A stretch of DNA of 64,000 bases. It comes from Achromobacter animicus. GTDB taxonomy: Bacteria; Pseudomonadota; Gammaproteobacteria; Burkholderiales; Burkholderiaceae_B. Position 1 is the first letter of the stretch, and each line of letters starts with the position of its first letter. The DNA is taken from the NCBI RefSeq assembly GCF_902859585.1, contig NZ_CADIJM010000009.1:1-64000 (forward strand). Direction: 5' to 3'. The notes under the pieces are model-generated. The model had not been told where the DNA came from, made no database searches, and saw only the letters and a list, made by a program, of their open reading frames with translations. The position numbers were made by a program, and so were the translations under genes. Below, one piece after another: positions 51,882 to 61,464 of the stretch.

Positions 51882-54587
51882 ATGCGCACCGACACGCCCG
51901 TTACCGTTTACCGCAAGGATTACCAGCCCTACCCCTACGAAATTCCCGAAGTCGCCCTCGCCTTCGACCTCGCGCCCGACGCGACCGAAGTGCGCTGCAC
52001 GATGCACGTGCAGCGCAGGCCTGAGGCCAGCGCCGACGCCGCCCTGATCCTGGACGGAGAAGAGTTGGAACTCGTGTCGGTAGGCGTGAATGGCGAGCCG
52101 CTGCCCGCCGCCAGCTACCAGCTGTCCGAGCACACCCTCACGCTGCGTGGCCTGCCTGCCGACGCCACGGTTGAAATCGTCAGCCGCTGCAAGCCGTCCG
52201 CCAATTCCACCCTGATGGGTTTGTACGTGTCGGGCGGCAATTTCTTCACGCAATGCGAGGCCGAAGGCTTCCGCCGCATTACGTGGTTTGCTGACCGCCC
52301 CGACGTCATGTCGCGTTATCGCGTGACGCTGCGCGCGCAGCCCGAGTATCCCGTGCTGCTGTCCAACGGCAACCTGATCGCCTCGCGCCAGTTGCCCGAC
52401 GGCCGCAACGAGGTCGAATGGGAAGATCCGTTCCCCAAGCCCTGCTATCTGTTCGCGCTGGTGGCGGGCAACCTCACGCATCGCGAAACCACAGTCAAGA
52501 CGGTCAGTGGCCGCGATGTGCTGCTGCAGGTCTACAGCGACCCCGGCTCCGAAACCAAGACCGAATGGGCGCTGGATTCGCTGGTGCGTTCGCTGCGCTG
52601 GGACGAAAGCCGCTTCGGGCTTGAACTGGACCTGGACCGCTTCATGATCGTGGCCGTCCATGACTTCAATATGGGAGCCATGGAAAACAAAGGTCTGAAT
52701 ATCTTCAACGCGGCTTACGTGCTGGCCGATCCGCAGACGGCCACCGACGCGAACTACGAAGGTATTGAATCGGTAATCGGGCACGAATACTTCCACAACT
52801 GGACCGGCAACCGCGTCACCTGCCGCGACTGGTTCCAACTGAGCCTGAAAGAAGGCCTGACAGTCTTCCGCGACCAGGAATTCAGCGCCGACATGATGGC
52901 GCGCGACATGGACGCCGCAGCCGCGGCCAGCGCGCGCGCCGTCAAGCGCATCGATGACGTCGTGGCGCTGCGCGCCGCGCAGTTCCCTGAAGACGCCGGC
53001 CCCATGGCGCATCCGATCCGTCCGGAAAGCTACCAGGAAATCGGCAACTTCTACACGGCCACCGTGTACGAAAAAGGCGCCGAGGTCATCCGCATGCAGC
53101 ACACGCTGCTGGGCGAAACCGGCTTCCGCGCGGGCATGGACGAATACTTCCGCCGCCACGACGGCCAGGCCGTAACGTGCGACGATTTCGTCGCCGCTAT
53201 GGAATCGGTTTACGTCAAGCAGCATCCCGGCCGCGACCTGTCAGTGTTTCGCCGCTGGTACCGGCAGGCCGGCACGCCCCGCGTTTCGGTCAGGCTCGAT
53301 CACGACGCCGCCGCGCGCCGTTGCACCGTGACACTCACCCAGTCGTGCCCGCCCGTCGGCGTCGAAAAGAAGGCCGGCCCGGACTACGTCAAAGCGCCCT
53401 TCCACATTCCCTTTGCGATCGGCCTGCTGGACCGCGATGGCAATGCGCTGCCGCTGCGCCACGAGGGCGCCGTCGTGGACACCGCACTGCTGGAACTGAC
53501 CACGCAAAGCCAGCAATGGGTATTCGAAGATATCGCCGAACGGCCCGTGCCTTCGCTGCTGCGCGACTTCTCCGCGCCGGTCATCGTGGATTACGACTGG
53601 TCCAACGAAGAACTGGCGCTGCTGTCCGCACACGACGGCAATCCGTTTGCGCGCTGGGAAGCCGGCCAGGAACTGGCCACCCGCCAGATTCTGGCGCTCG
53701 CGGACGCCCGCCAGGCGGGCCGTACGCTGCACGCCGAGGCGGCTTTCATCGACGCCTGGCGCGCGTTGCTCACCGATCCCGCATTGGATGCCGCCTACCG
53801 TGCGCGCGCCTTGGCGCTGCCGTCGGAAAAGACACTGGCCGAACGCATGCAGCAGGTGGATCCGCCCGCTCTGGCCGTGGCACGCGACTTCCTGCGCGCC
53901 GAACTGGGCCGTCAACTCCAGGCCGTGTTCCGCCGCGCCTTCGACGAGAACCAGACGCCGGGCGAGTACAGCCCTGCCCCGATTCCCGCCGGCATGCGCG
54001 CCCTGAAGAATCTGGCGCTCAGCCACCTGATGGCGGCCGGCGAGCCCGAAGCCCAGCGCCTGGCCGAACAACAGTACGCCAATGCGGGCAACATGACCGA
54101 CAGCATGGCCGCGCTGACTGCCCTGATCAATTTCGGACAAGGCGACTTCCCGCAGCAGGCGCTGGCCGCTTTCTATACGAAATGGAGCGCTAATCCGCTG
54201 GTGGTGGACAAGTGGTTCGCGTTGCAGGCGGCCGCCCGCTCGACAACCGTGCAGACCGCCCGCGAGCTGATGAAGCACCCGGCCTTCACGCTGCGCAACC
54301 CCAATCGCGCCCGCGCGCTGATTTTCCAGTTCTGCCTCAACAACGCCCGCGGCATGCACCATCCGGACGGCTCGGGCTATGCCTTCTGGGCCGAGCAGGT
54401 GCTGGCGCTGGACGCGCTGAACCCGGAAATCGCCGCGCGCCTGGCGCGTGCGCTGGACAACTGGTCGCGCTTCGTCCCCACGCTGCGCGCGCCCATGCAG
54501 GCCGCGCTTGAAAAAGTGCGCCAGCACGACGGCCTGTCGCGCAACGTGCAGGAAATCGTATCCAAGGCTTTAGAATTCGCCGCATAG
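51882..54587 (+). CDS. pepN: Aminopeptidase N
   Basis: This 901-residue M1-family zinc aminopeptidase removes N-terminal residues from peptides in the cytoplasm. The exopeptidase motif GAMEN is at 265-269, the zinc site is H301-E-Y-F-H305 with E324 in [13 protein letters not shown], and the N-terminal [28 protein letters not shown] and the C-terminal helical domain ([21 protein letters not shown]) match E. coli PepN, including its C-terminal-domain proline-rich-free superhelix. Length is as expected. fbp follows after 10 bases, so they are probably co-transcribed. Confidence 0.97.
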   Translation: MRTDTPVTVYRKDYQPYPYEIPEVALAFDLAPDATEVRCTMHVQRRPEASADAALILDGEELELVSVGVNGEPLPAASYQLSEHTLTLRGLPADATVEIVSRCKPSANSTLMGLYVSGGNFFTQCEAEGFRRITWFADRPDVMSRYRVTLRAQPEYPVLLSNGNLIASRQLPDGRNEVEWEDPFPKPCYLFALVAGNLTHRETTVKTVSGRDVLLQVYSDPGSETKTEWALDSLVRSLRWDESRFGLELDLDRFMIVAVHDFNMGAMENKGLNIFNAAYVLADPQTATDANYEGIESVIGHEYFHNWTGNRVTCRDWFQLSLKEGLTVFRDQEFSADMMARDMDAAAAASARAVKRIDDVVALRAAQFPEDAGPMAHPIRPESYQEIGNFYTATVYEKGAEVIRMQHTLLGETGFRAGMDEYFRRHDGQAVTCDDFVAAMESVYVKQHPGRDLSVFRRWYRQAGTPRVSVRLDHDAAARRCTVTLTQSCPPVGVEKKAGPDYVKAPFHIPFAIGLLDRDGNALPLRHEGAVVDTALLELTTQSQQWVFEDIAERPVPSLLRDFSAPVIVDYDWSNEELALLSAHDGNPFARWEAGQELATRQILALADARQAGRTLHAEAAFIDAWRALLTDPALDAAYRARALALPSEKTLAERMQQVDPPALAVARDFLRAELGRQLQAVFRRAFDENQTPGEYSPAPIPAGMRALKNLALSHLMAAGEPEAQRLAEQQYANAGNMTDSMAALTALINFGQGDFPQQALAAFYTKWSANPLVVDKWFALQAAARSTTVQTARELMKHPAFTLRNPNRARALIFQFCLNNARGMHHPDGSGYAFWAEQVLALDALNPEIAARLARALDNWSRFVPTLRAPMQAALEKVRQHDGLSRNVQEIVSKALEFAA

Positions 54588-54597
54588 GGAGATCCTT

Positions 54598-55617
54598 TTG
54601 AAACGTAAAACACTGACTCAATACCTGGTGGAGCAGCAACGCTCCGCCCAAGCCCTGGCGCCGGAAGTCCGGCTGCTCATCGAAGTGGTGGCGCGCGCCT
54701 GCAAGGCCATCAGCCATGCGGTCAGCAAGGGCGCGCTGGGCGGCGTGCTCGGCAGCCTGGAAAGCGAAAACGTCCAGGGCGAAGTCCAGAAGAAGCTGGA
54801 CGTGCTGTCCAACGAGATCCTGCTGGAAGCCAACGAATGGGGCGGCCACCTGGCGGCCATGGCCTCGGAAGAGATGGAAACCATCCATCTGATCCCGAAC
54901 CGCTACCCCAAGGGCGAATACCTGCTGCTGTTTGATCCCCTGGATGGCTCGTCGAACATCGACGTGAACGTCTCCATCGGCACCATCTTTTCGGTGCTGC
55001 ACGCGCCGCATGATGTGTCGGGCGCCCCCGTCTGCGAAGACGACTTCCTGCAGCCGGGCAACAAGCAGGTGGTGGCCGGCTACGCCGTCTACGGTCCCCA
55101 GACGATGCTGGTGCTGACCATCGGCAACGGCGTCGTGGGCTTCACCCTGGATCGCGAAATGGGATCGTGGGTGCTGACGCACGAGAACATCCGCGTGCCG
55201 GAAGACACCAAGGAATTCGCCATCAACATGTCGAACATGCGGCACTGGGCCCCGCCGGTCAAGCGCTACATCGACGACTGCCTGGCTGGCTCCACCGGCC
55301 CGTTGGGCAAGGATTTCAACATGCGCTGGATCGCCTCGATGGTGGCGGACGTGCATCGCATCCTGACCCGCGGCGGCATCTTCATGTACCCGTGGGACGC
55401 GCGCGAACCCGGCAAGGCCGGCAAGCTGCGCCTGATGTACGAAGCCAACCCCATGAGCTTCCTGATCGAACAGGCGGGCGGCGCGGCCATCAACGGCACG
55501 CAGCGCATCATGGACATCCAGCCTGAAAAGCTGCACCAGCGCGTGAGCGTGATCCTGGGTTCCAAGAACGAAGTCGAACGCGTGGGCCGCTACCACGCCG
55601 AGGACGCGGGCAAGTAA
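54598..55617 (+). CDS. fbp: Fructose-1,6-bisphosphatase class 1
   Basis: This 339-residue gluconeogenic enzyme removes the C1 phosphate of fructose-1,6-bisphosphate. The metal site is D113-P-L-D-G-S-S-N within [25 protein letters not shown], and the substrate-binding part is in [37 protein letters not shown]. The start codon is TTG at 54598, with GGGAG seven bases upstream; no ATG lies near the family N-terminus. It follows pepN by 10 bases and ends at a strong terminator. Confidence 0.96.
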   Translation: MKRKTLTQYLVEQQRSAQALAPEVRLLIEVVARACKAISHAVSKGALGGVLGSLESENVQGEVQKKLDVLSNEILLEANEWGGHLAAMASEEMETIHLIPNRYPKGEYLLLFDPLDGSSNIDVNVSIGTIFSVLHAPHDVSGAPVCEDDFLQPGNKQVVAGYAVYGPQTMLVLTIGNGVVGFTLDREMGSWVLTHENIRVPEDTKEFAINMSNMRHWAPPVKRYIDDCLAGSTGPLGKDFNMRWIASMVADVHRILTRGGIFMYPWDAREPGKAGKLRLMYEANPMSFLIEQAGGAAINGTQRIMDIQPEKLHQRVSVILGSKNEVERVGRYHAEDAGK

Positions 55618-55644
55618 ACTGCGCCCGTTCGTTCCGCACCAAAA

Positions 55645-55677
55645 CAAAAGCCCCGGCCATGACAGCCGGGGCTTTTG
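55645..55677. terminator. Terminator between fbp and the YgdI/YgdR-type gene
   Basis: CAAAAGCCCCGGC (55645-55657), loop CATGACA, GCCGGGGCTTTTG (55665-55677). The 13-bp stem with A/T runs on both sides can serve both converging genes. Confidence 0.92.
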
Positions 55678-55708
55678 CTTGGTGCAGACAGTAAAGAGTC
55701 AGGCTGGC

Positions 55709-55930
55709 TTACTTGACCTCTTCGATCGACTTCACGTCGTCCTTGTTGATCTGAACCTTCTTGCCGTTCTGTTCGTATTCATACATGCCCGACTTCTTGT
55801 CGTATTCGGGCTCGTCGGGCGCTACGGTCGAAGATCCGTCGCGTTGGTTGATAACCGAAGGCGACGAGCATCCGGCCAGTACTCCAACGCCGGTCATCAC
55901 CAGGGCCAACGTCATGGTCTTCAGGTTCAT
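55709..55930 (-). CDS. YgdI/YgdR-type small lipoprotein
   Basis: This 73-residue protein has a signal peptide with lipobox L-A-G-C21, then SSPSVINQRDGSSTVAPDEPEYDKKSGMYEYEQNGKKVQINKDDVKSIEE, the conserved small beta-domain of the YgdI/YgdR (DUF903) family; it is expected in the outer membrane. Role unknown. GGAG lies eight to ten bases before the ATG. It sits between the fbp and thrC terminators as a single-gene unit. Confidence 0.88.
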   Translation of the reverse strand: MNLKTMTLALVMTGVGVLAGCSSPSVINQRDGSSTVAPDEPEYDKKSGMYEYEQNGKKVQINKDDVKSIEEVK

Positions 55931-56044
55931 GGTCGTGTTCTCCGAGTGTTGAATAGTGATTTCACTCTAGCCGAATCGACCCCCGAAATCGTGTCGGGTT
56001 GTGCGCAAAATGCTTAAGAACGTAATCGGACCCGGCCCCAATAA

Positions 56045-56080
56045 AGAAAAACCCCTCTAAGGGCGCGCCTGAGAGGGGTT
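56045..56080 (-). terminator. Terminator after thrC
   Basis: On the minus strand, AACCCCTCT (56080-56072), loop of 13, AGAGGGGTT (56058-56050), then TTTC. It lies 28 bases after the thrC stop. Confidence 0.85.
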
Positions 56081-56107
56081 GCAACCGTATACAAGCGGCA
56101 AGCGTGC

Positions 56108-57517
56108 TTACACCTTGGCGTGCGCCTCGATGAAACGGCGTACGGACGCTTCGTCGCAGTCCATCACTTCGACGCGCTGCGGCAGCGATTCAAGATCGGC
56201 GAGGTTGCCGGGCGGCGTCGCGGGACGGCCAAGCGCTTCCTCGATGGTCTCGGAGAACTTGGCCGGCAGCGCGGTCTCCAGCACGAGCATGGGGATGCCC
56301 GGCTCGACGAATTCGCGCGCGACCTTCACGCCGTCCGCGGTGTGCGGGTCGACCAGCACGCCAGTAGCGTCGTACAAGGCGCGAATCGTCGCCAGACGGT
56401 CCACATGCGAGCTGGCGCCCGACACGAAGCCATACTGCGACTCGAACTGATCCTTCATGTCGGACAGATCGAACGCGCCATCCCGCGGCAGCGCCGTCCA
56501 CAGCGCCTTCACGCGATCGGTATCGCGGCCCACGAGGTCGAACACGAAGCGCTCGAAGTTGGAGGCGCGCGAGATATCCATCGACGGGCTGGAGGTGGCG
56601 TACGTCTGCTCGGCGGGACGCGGACGATACACGCCGGTACGGAAGAACTCTTCCAGCACGTTGTTCTCGTTCGTGGCCAGCACGAGGCGGCGGATCGGCA
56701 AGCCCATGCGGCGGGCAATGTGACCCGACAGGATGTTGCCGAAGTTGCCCGACGGCACGGCAAAGGACACTTGCTGTCCGGCGCGTTCGGTGGCGCGCAG
56801 CCAGCCGTGGAAGTAGTAGACGACCTGGGCGGCAATGCGCGCCCAGTTGATCGAGTTCACGGCGCCCAGGCGATACCGGTTCTTGAAGTCCAGGTCGCCG
56901 GCCAGCGACTTGACGATGTCCTGCGCCTGGTCGAACACGCCGCGCACGGCGATGTTGTGGATGTTCTCGTCTTGCAGCGAGTACATCTGCGCGCGCTGGA
57001 AGGCGCTCATGCGGCCATGCGGCGACAGCATGAACACCGCCACGCCTTTCTTGCCGCGAAGCGCGTATTCCGCCGCCGAGCCCGTGTCGCCGGAGGTGGC
57101 GCCCACGATGTTCAGCGTGGTGCCGCGCTTTTCCAGCACGTATTCGAAGACCTGGCCAAGAAACTGCATGGCCATGTCCTTGAACGCCAGCGTCGGCCCT
57201 TCCGACAAGCCCAGCAACGACAGCCCGCCGTCGAGCGGACGCAGCGGCACGATGTCCTCGCTGCTGAAGATCTGCGGCGTGTAGGCGGCGCGGGTCAGAC
57301 GGCGCAGGTCGTCCGCGGGAATGTCCGTGGCGAACAGCGACAGCACTTCGAATGCCAGGTCGGCATACGAAAGGCCGCGCCAGGATTCCAGCGTGTCAGC
57401 AGAGACCTGGGGCAGCGTCTGCGGCACGGCCAGCCCGCCGTCGGGCGCCAGGCCTTCGAGCAGGATGTCGGAGAATTCGAGCGGGGCCATGCCGCCGCGC
57501 GTCGAGATGTATTTCAT
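56108..57517 (-). CDS. thrC: Threonine synthase
   Basis: This 469-residue PLP enzyme converts O-phosphohomoserine to threonine. Features are the N-terminal MKYISTRGGMAPLEFSDILLEGLAPDGGLAVP, the PLP lysine in PTLAFKDMAMQFLGQV, and the phosphate loop GATSGDTGSAAEYALRGK, with the long C-terminal part of the ThrC type 2 enzymes. ATG at 57517 has GGAG eight bases upstream; a longer frame is not supported. It lies 51 bases behind hom and is the last gene of alaC-hom-thrC. Confidence 0.97.
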   Translation of the reverse strand: MKYISTRGGMAPLEFSDILLEGLAPDGGLAVPQTLPQVSADTLESWRGLSYADLAFEVLSLFATDIPADDLRRLTRAAYTPQIFSSEDIVPLRPLDGGLSLLGLSEGPTLAFKDMAMQFLGQVFEYVLEKRGTTLNIVGATSGDTGSAAEYALRGKKGVAVFMLSPHGRMSAFQRAQMYSLQDENIHNIAVRGVFDQAQDIVKSLAGDLDFKNRYRLGAVNSINWARIAAQVVYYFHGWLRATERAGQQVSFAVPSGNFGNILSGHIARRMGLPIRRLVLATNENNVLEEFFRTGVYRPRPAEQTYATSSPSMDISRASNFERFVFDLVGRDTDRVKALWTALPRDGAFDLSDMKDQFESQYGFVSGASSHVDRLATIRALYDATGVLVDPHTADGVKVAREFVEPGIPMLVLETALPAKFSETIEEALGRPATPPGNLADLESLPQRVEVMDCDEASVRRFIEAHAKV

Positions 57518-57568
57518 ATCAATGGCTCCACGATGGGCCGGACTCCCTGGCGAGGGAGCCAAGCTTCA

Positions 57569-58873
57569 TCAGGTCAGGTTCTCCACGCGCAGACGCGTCA
57601 CCTTGGACCGCACGAACGGCAGCGATTCGATGCGCTCGATGGCCTGGTTGACGTTGCCTTCCATGGCCTCGTGCGTGAGGAAGATGATGTCCGCGCCGCC
57701 GATGTGCGACGGTTGCTGGATCATCGAACCGATGGAAATGCCGCGGTCGGCCAGGATGCGGGCGATGTCCGCCAGCACGCCGGGCTGATCGTCGACGCGC
57801 AGGCGCAGGTAGTAGGACGTGCTGACCTGTTCGATCGGCAGGATGGGCGTGTCCGACATGGCGTCCGGCTGGAAGGCCAGATGCGGCACGCGGTTGCCCG
57901 GATCGGCGGTGTGCAGGCGCGTCACGTCGACCAAGTCGGCCACGACGGCCGAGGCGGTGGGCTCTTCGCCCGCGCCCTGCCCGTAATACAGCGTGGGGCC
58001 GACGGCGTCGCCCTTGACCAGCACCGCGTTCATCGCGCCTTCGACGTTGGCCAGCAGACGCTCGGACGGCACCAGCGCCGGGTGCACGCGCAGCTCGATG
58101 CCGTCGGGGCGGCGCTTGGTGATGCCAAGCAGTTTGATGCGGTAACCCAGGCGCTCGGCGTGCTCGATGTCTTCGGCTGCCAGTTGCGAGATGCCTTCGA
58201 TGTGGGCGCGGTCGAATTGCACCGGCACGCCGAATGCCAGCGAGGCGAGCAGCGTGAGCTTGTGCGCGGCGTCCACGCCTTCCACGTCGAACGTGGGATC
58301 GGCTTCGGCGTAACCCAGGCGCTGGGCTTCGGCCAGCACGTCGGCGAACGGCAGGCCGCGCGAACGCATTTCGGACAGGATGAAATTGGTGGTGCCGTTG
58401 ATGATGCCGGCCACCCACTGGATGCGGTTGGCGGTCAGGCCTTCGCGGATCGCCTTGATGATGGGGATACCACCGGCGACGGCGGCTTCAAAGTTCACCA
58501 TCACGCCGCGCTCAGAGGCGGCGGCGAAGATCTCGTTGCCATGCTTGGCCAGCAGCGCCTTGTTGGCCGTGACCACATGCTTGCCGTTGGCGATGGCTTC
58601 CAGCACCAGCTCGCGGGCCAGCGTGTCGCCGCCGATGAGCTCGACGACGATGTCGATCTCAGGATCGCGCACCAGCGCGTGACCGTCCGTATCAACCACG
58701 ATGGAATCGCCCACGCGGGCGCGGCCCTTTTCCACGTCGCGCACGGCGGCGCGAACGACTTCAATGCGGCGGCCAGCGCGGCGCGCGATTTCCTCGGCGT
58801 TGCGGGACAGCACGGTCCACGTGCCGCCGCCAACCACGCCAAGACCCAGCAGACCCACCTTTATGGGTTTCAT
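57569..58873 (-). CDS. hom: Homoserine dehydrogenase
   Basis: This 434-residue enzyme reduces aspartate semialdehyde to homoserine. It has the Rossmann start MKPIKVGLLGLGVVGGGTW, the catalytic region GGIPIIKAIREGLTANRIQWVAGIINGTTNFIL with the conserved NGTTN, EADPTFDVEGVDAAHKL, and a C-terminal ACT domain (YYLRLRVDDQPGVLADIARILADRGISIGSM) that gives threonine feedback. ATG at 58873 is taken by homology; an ATG 13 codons upstream (58912, MNSPQRPPAEGG) has a good GGAG site and could be the true start. thrC follows on the same strand. Confidence 0.96.
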   Translation of the reverse strand: MKPIKVGLLGLGVVGGGTWTVLSRNAEEIARRAGRRIEVVRAAVRDVEKGRARVGDSIVVDTDGHALVRDPEIDIVVELIGGDTLARELVLEAIANGKHVVTANKALLAKHGNEIFAAASERGVMVNFEAAVAGGIPIIKAIREGLTANRIQWVAGIINGTTNFILSEMRSRGLPFADVLAEAQRLGYAEADPTFDVEGVDAAHKLTLLASLAFGVPVQFDRAHIEGISQLAAEDIEHAERLGYRIKLLGITKRRPDGIELRVHPALVPSERLLANVEGAMNAVLVKGDAVGPTLYYGQGAGEEPTASAVVADLVDVTRLHTADPGNRVPHLAFQPDAMSDTPILPIEQVSTSYYLRLRVDDQPGVLADIARILADRGISIGSMIQQPSHIGGADIIFLTHEAMEGNVNQAIERIESLPFVRSKVTRLRVENLT

Positions 58874-59014
58874 CGCGCCGCCCTCTGCGGGCGGGCGTTG
58901 AGGGGAATTCATTTCAGTTCTCCGTAATGCCAAGTGATGCCTCGCAGCACCCCCGACGCAAGAAAGCGGTCGCCCCTTATCGGGATGCCGCGGATCCGGC
59001 TCCGCCGGTCCGCA

Positions 59015-59062
59015 GGCATGCCCCCTAGAGGGGGAAGCGCGCAGCGCTGCGGGGGTGGGCAC
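59015..59062. repeat. Dispersed intergenic hairpin repeat
   Basis: Between alaC and hom there is CCCCCT-AG-AGGGGG (59021-59034), followed by AGCGCGCAGCGCTGCGGGGG. From memory, near-identical stem-loops are scattered in intergenic gaps of Bordetella and Achromobacter genomes; I cannot verify the copy number. A GATCCGGC/GCCGGTCC-type hairpin lies directly to its left (58991-59011). Confidence 0.55.
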
Positions 59063-59065
59063 TCA

Positions 59066-60253
59066 TCACTTCAGCAGACCGTCCTTGCGGAACATATCTT
59101 TGATGCCGCGCACCGCCTGGCGGGTACGCTGCTCGTTTTCGATAAGAGCGAAGCGCACGTATTCGTCGCCATACTCGCCGAAGCCGATCCCGGGGGACAC
59201 GGCCACTTTCGCATCCGACAGGACACGCTTGGCAAATTCCAAAGAGCCCATCGCCCGGTAGGGTTCGGGGATCTGCGCCCAGATGTACATGGACGCCTTG
59301 GGAATTTCCACATTCCAACCTGCTTCATGCAGGCCGCGCACGAGCACGTCGCGGCGGCTTTGATACTGCGCCACGATTTCGTTCACGCAGTCCTGCGGAC
59401 CGTCCAGCGCGGCGATGGACGCCACCTGGATCGGCGTGAACGTACCGTAGTCGTGATAGCTCTTGATGCGCGCGAGCGCGTTCACGAGCTCGCGGTTGCC
59501 GACCATGTAGCCGATGCGCCAGCCCGCCATGTTGTAGCTCTTGCTCATCGTGAAGAACTCGACGGCGACGTCGCGCGCGCCGGGCACCTGCATGATGGAC
59601 GGGGCCACGTAGCCGTCGAACGTGATGTCGGCGTAGGCCAGATCATGCACGACGAGGATGTCGTGTTCCTTGGCCAGCGCGACCACGCGCTCGAAGAACG
59701 ACAGGTCGACGCACTGCGCGGTCGGGTTGCTGGGAAAGCCCAGCACCATCATCTTGGGCTTCGGGATGGATTCGCGCACGGCGCGTTCCAGTTCCTCGAA
59801 GAAGTCCACGCCCGGCGTCATGCGCACGGAACGGATGTTGGCGCCGGCGATGACGGCGCCATAGATGTGGATCGGGTAGCTGGGATTGGGCACCAGCACG
59901 GTGTCGCCGCGGTCCAGCGTGGCCAGCATCAGGTGGGCCAGGCCTTCCTTGGAACCGATGGTGACGATGGCTTCGGAGTCCGGATCGAACTCGACCGCGT
60001 AACGGCGCTGATACCAGTCACAGATCGCCTTGCGCAGACGCGGGATGCCCTTGGACACCGAGTAGCCGTGGGTGGTGGGACGGCTGGTCGCCTCGACCAT
60101 CTTGTCGACGATGTGCTTGGGCGTCGCCCCATCCGGATTGCCCATCGACATGTCGATGATGTCTTCGCCACGCCGACGCGCCGCCATCTTGAGCTCGCCG
60201 GTAATGTTGAAAACGTACGGGGGCAAACGCTCGATGCGAGAGAACTTCCTCAT
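59066..60253 (-). CDS. alaC: Glutamate-pyruvate aminotransferase AlaC
   Basis: This 395-residue class I/II PLP aminotransferase resembles E. coli AlaC (YfdZ), which makes alanine from pyruvate and glutamate. The PLP lysine is K238 in [21 protein letters not shown]; other parts are [45 protein letters not shown] and [12 protein letters not shown]. It is the first gene of the alaC-hom-thrC run. A TTGCCC-N17-TAGATT promoter lies about 110 bases upstream. A dispersed repeat separates it from hom. Confidence 0.93.
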   Translation of the reverse strand: MRKFSRIERLPPYVFNITGELKMAARRRGEDIIDMSMGNPDGATPKHIVDKMVEATSRPTTHGYSVSKGIPRLRKAICDWYQRRYAVEFDPDSEAIVTIGSKEGLAHLMLATLDRGDTVLVPNPSYPIHIYGAVIAGANIRSVRMTPGVDFFEELERAVRESIPKPKMMVLGFPSNPTAQCVDLSFFERVVALAKEHDILVVHDLAYADITFDGYVAPSIMQVPGARDVAVEFFTMSKSYNMAGWRIGYMVGNRELVNALARIKSYHDYGTFTPIQVASIAALDGPQDCVNEIVAQYQSRRDVLVRGLHEAGWNVEIPKASMYIWAQIPEPYRAMGSLEFAKRVLSDAKVAVSPGIGFGEYGDEYVRFALIENEQRTRQAVRGIKDMFRKDGLLK

Positions 60254-60364
60254 GATGGGAATCCTTAGGGGCGAAAAGGCAAAAAGACCAGGGCGCGGTC
60301 GCGCGAAGGGGAAAGGGGGCTTAGAACCGCGCCAGCAAACGATTGCAGCGCAGCAAAACCCTGT

Positions 60365-60393
60365 AATCTAGCGCAACGACGCCTGAGGGGCAA
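60365..60393 (-). promoter_or_regulatory. Candidate promoter of alaC-hom-thrC
   Basis: On the minus strand, TTGCCC (60393-60388), 17-base spacer, TAGATT (60370-60365). The predicted start gives a leader of about 100 nt. No threonine-rich leader peptide is visible in it. Confidence 0.55.
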
Positions 60394-60486
60394 ATGGGAA
60401 AAAAAGCCCCTTTTCCCTCGTGGATACGTTGCAACATGCGCCGTGTCCGATGCGCTATTATCAAGCACGTATAGCCGGAGTTTTTA

Positions 60487-60948
60487 TTGAAGCTGCATAC
60501 CGATCCTGCGACGGCCGCTCTTAACACTGTCACCGCTTACGGCGATGGCTATATCGAGGTCAACCAGGTACGTTTTTCCTCCTCGGTCGCTTTCGGCCCC
60601 GAAGGCGAAGTGACCATCTGGCCCGTTGAGTCGCCGGCCGACATTACCTCCTCCCTCTTGCTCCAGGCAGCCGGATTGTCCGAGCCCGCCCGCAACCCCC
60701 TGGATTTTCTGGATGCCCCGGAAGCCGCGCCCAGCCGGCCGGCCAACGCGCCCGAAGTCCTGCTGGTGGGCACCGGCGGCAAGCAGCAGTTCCTGCGCCC
60801 TGAAGTATTGCGTCCCCTTTTGGCCGTGGGCATTGGCGTGGAAACGATGGACACCCACGCCGCCTCGCGCACCTACAACATCCTGATGGCTGAGGGACGG
60901 CGCGTGGTCGTCGCCCTCATCCCGCCCAATGGAGCTACCAGTCAATGA
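60487..60948 (+). CDS. Mth938-like domain protein
   Basis: This 153-residue soluble protein fits the Mth938/NDUFAF3-like (DUF498) family: a small alpha/beta fold with YGDGYIEVNQVRFSSSVAF near the start and PEVLLVGTGGKQQFLRPEVLRPLLAVGIGVETMDTHAASRTYNILMAEGRRVVVALI, the conserved core. Its function in bacteria is unsettled. The start is TTG at 60487, with GGAG six bases upstream; no ATG lies nearby in frame. Its TGA overlaps the bcp ATG (ATGA at 60945-60948). Confidence 0.88.
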   Translation: MKLHTDPATAALNTVTAYGDGYIEVNQVRFSSSVAFGPEGEVTIWPVESPADITSSLLLQAAGLSEPARNPLDFLDAPEAAPSRPANAPEVLLVGTGGKQQFLRPEVLRPLLAVGIGVETMDTHAASRTYNILMAEGRRVVVALIPPNGATSQ

Positions 60949-61409
60949 CGCCGAGCATAGGCAAACCCGCCCCGCTGTTCACCGCCGAAAGCACGATAGG
61001 CCCCATCAGCCTTGAACAATGCCAGGGGCGGGCCGTGATCCTGTATTTCTACCCCAAGGACAACACGCCCGGCTGCACCACCGAAAGCCAGGATTTCCGC
61101 GATCTGCATGGCGACTTCCTGTCGGCCAGTGCGATCGTGATCGGCATCTCGCGCGACTCGCTGAAGTCGCACGAGAATTTCAAGGCCAAGTACGAACTTC
61201 CTTTCCCTCTCATCTCCGACGCCGACGAAACCGTCTGCAACCTGTTCGGCGTCATCAAGCAGAAGAACATGTATGGAAAGCAGGTGCGCGGCATCGAACG
61301 CAGCACCTTCTTGATCGACGCCTATGGCGTGCTGGTGCAGGAGTGGCGCGGGGTGAAGGTCCCGAACCACGCGAAGGAAGTCCTGCAAGCCGCCAAGAGC
61401 ATCGGTTAG
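60945..61409 (+). CDS. bcp: Thioredoxin-dependent peroxiredoxin Bcp (PrxQ)
   Basis: This 154-residue thiol peroxidase reduces hydrogen peroxide and organic peroxides. The peroxidatic site is YFYPKDNTPGCTTESQDFRDL, where P-G-C-T-T is the Prx signature. The resolving cysteine at C+5 found in many PrxQ proteins is replaced by S-Q-D, so this is a 1-Cys-like or differently resolved form; a later cysteine in DETVCNLFG is available. It overlaps the Mth938-like gene by four bases; phoH-type follows after 55 bases. Confidence 0.93.
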   Translation: MTPSIGKPAPLFTAESTIGPISLEQCQGRAVILYFYPKDNTPGCTTESQDFRDLHGDFLSASAIVIGISRDSLKSHENFKAKYELPFPLISDADETVCNLFGVIKQKNMYGKQVRGIERSTFLIDAYGVLVQEWRGVKVPNHAKEVLQAAKSIG

Positions 61410-61464
61410 CCGCACAGGAAACCCGTCAGGCGCTATAGCCGGCCCAAACAGGAGAGTGACGCAT

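Noticed and set aside
56120-58927. A 935-codon plus-strand open frame
   Set aside because: It is antisense to thrC and hom, with no recognisable domain and Arg/His-rich composition.
60254-60486. Search for a threonine- or alanine-rich leader peptide before alaC-hom-thrC
   Set aside because: The only frame (MLQRIHEGKGAFF...) has no run of Thr, Ile or Ala codons and no terminator-antiterminator pair with it.
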